Shown: piece after piece, positions 6,167 to 7,295 of the stretch
Position numbering within the stretch: position 1 is the stretch's first letter
How the letters are laid out: every line of letters begins with the position of its first letter
Assembly: GCA_903929895.1 (NCBI GenBank)
Contig: CAIYWM010000408.1
Span: 1 to 7,295 of the forward strand
Length of the DNA: 7,295 nucleotides
Source: an uncultured Alphaproteobacteria bacterium
GTDB lineage: Bacteria > Pseudomonadota > Alphaproteobacteria > Reyranellales > Reyranellaceae
Direction: 5' to 3'
Position numbers and translations under genes: made by a program
The notes under the pieces: generated by a model
What the model saw: only the letters and a program-made list of their open reading frames with translations
What the model was told of the DNA's origin: nothing
The model's database searches: none

Positions 6167-6188
6167 GCAGTTTTCGACTGAAAATTGC
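6167..6188. other. A/T-rich inverted repeat downstream of atpC
   Basis: GCAGTTTTC (6167-6175) and GAAAATTGC (6180-6188) form a 9-position stem with a GACT loop. On the plus strand one pair is G-T; on the minus strand, where the genes lie, the same position is an A-C mismatch. It starts 15 bases past the atpC stop. No T run follows on the minus strand, so a terminator is not supported; a 3'-end processing hairpin or protein-binding palindrome is possible. Confidence 0.3.
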
Positions 6189-6203
6189 GCAGTAGCGCTG
6201 AAA

Positions 6204-6617
6204 TCAGCGGCTGGCGTAGAAGGCCTGTGCGCGCTTGAGATCCTGGGCGATCCCCAGGTTCTTCTCGGCGGCGGCCTTCTCGGCGGGCGTAGCGGCGTCA
6301 GTAATATCGGTGCGGGCGGTGCGCTCGCGCTCGTCGAGCTGCGCGACGGTGACCTGTTCGAAGGGCACCGCCTCGTCGGCCAGCACCGTGCAACGCTCCG
6401 GCGTGACCTCGGCGAAGCCGCCGGCCACGAGGAAGCGCCGCTCGACCTTGCTGCCCTGGTAGACCTCCAGGACGCCGGGGCGAACGGTCGAGACCAGCGG
6501 GGCGTGGCCCGGCAACACGCCGAAGTCGCCTTCGCTGCCCGGGACGACCACCATGTCGGCCTCGGTCGCGAGCAACTCGCGCTCGGGCATCACCAGACGG
6601 AAGGAGACCTTGGCCAT
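6204..6617 (-). CDS. atpC: F1Fo ATP synthase subunit epsilon
   Basis: Epsilon subunit of the F1 sector: part of the central stalk that couples rotor and catalytic head, and a brake on ATP hydrolysis. It acts on the cytoplasmic face of the inner membrane. The 137 residues fit the family (about 130-140). The N-terminal beta-sandwich domain (about 1-85) holds the signature GDFGVLPGHAPLV (30-42) and VAGGFAEV (64-71). The C-terminal part (about 90-137) is a charged helical hairpin, which in this family can extend up into F1 for inhibition. The start ATG (6615-6617) is 4 bases after the atpD stop, and a GAGG lies within the end of atpD, so coupled translation is likely. It is the last gene of the usual atpHAGDC order. 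Confidence 0.97.
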   Translation of the reverse strand: MAKVSFRLVMPERELLATEADMVVVPGSEGDFGVLPGHAPLVSTVRPGVLEVYQGSKVERRFLVAGGFAEVTPERCTVLADEAVPFEQVTVAQLDERERTARTDITDAATPAEKAAAEKNLGIAQDLKRAQAFYASR

Positions 6618-6621
6618 CTGC

Positions 6622-7295
<674 letters not shown>

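Noticed and set aside
6137..6167. CTCCGG / CCGGAG inverted repeat after atpC as a terminator
   Set aside because: Only six base pairs around a 19-base loop with no T run; this is readily explained by chance in GC-rich sequence.

Overview
The window is ordinary, dense chromosomal DNA from a GC-rich proteobacterium, most likely an alphaproteobacterium. The base is strong G/C third-position bias. The lineage call rests on the neighbourhood gpmI / ctpA / divergent polysaccharide deacetylase / rppH lying beside the end of the F1Fo ATP synthase operon, and on close protein resemblance. I cannot name a genus. I see no insertion sequence, phage gene, CRISPR array, tRNA or rRNA.

Layout. Plus strand: the 3' end of an unrecognised gene (to 469) overlaps gpmI (469-2061) by one base. 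A GC-rich hairpin follows gpmI, then a probable promoter and a structured leader, then a tight run of three genes: ctpA (2191-3591), a divergent polysaccharide deacetylase family gene (3613-4770) and rppH (4776-5243). Minus strand, converging on these: the 3' part of atpD (from the right edge to 6622), atpC (6204-6617) and, 113 bases further downstream, a ferritin-like diiron protein gene (5272-6090). The two sets of genes meet end to end across only 28 bases. No gap between genes exceeds about 130 bases.

How they fit together. gpmI is a glycolytic enzyme. ctpA and the deacetylase-family gene belong to the cell envelope: periplasmic proteolysis and an inner-membrane-anchored carbohydrate-esterase fold. 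rppH starts decay of primary transcripts. The atp genes encode the catalytic beta and regulatory epsilon subunits of ATP synthase. The diiron protein has a complete set of candidate metal ligands but unknown chemistry.

Most notable points. The deacetylase-family protein seems to have lost the acidic and histidine residues expected at its metal site, so it may be a pseudoenzyme. A near-perfect 12-bp hairpin sits just inside its coding start. The envC-like gene that often separates gpmI from ctpA in alphaproteobacteria is absent; a terminator-like hairpin and promoter-like boxes are there instead. I found no convincing novel multi-gene system.
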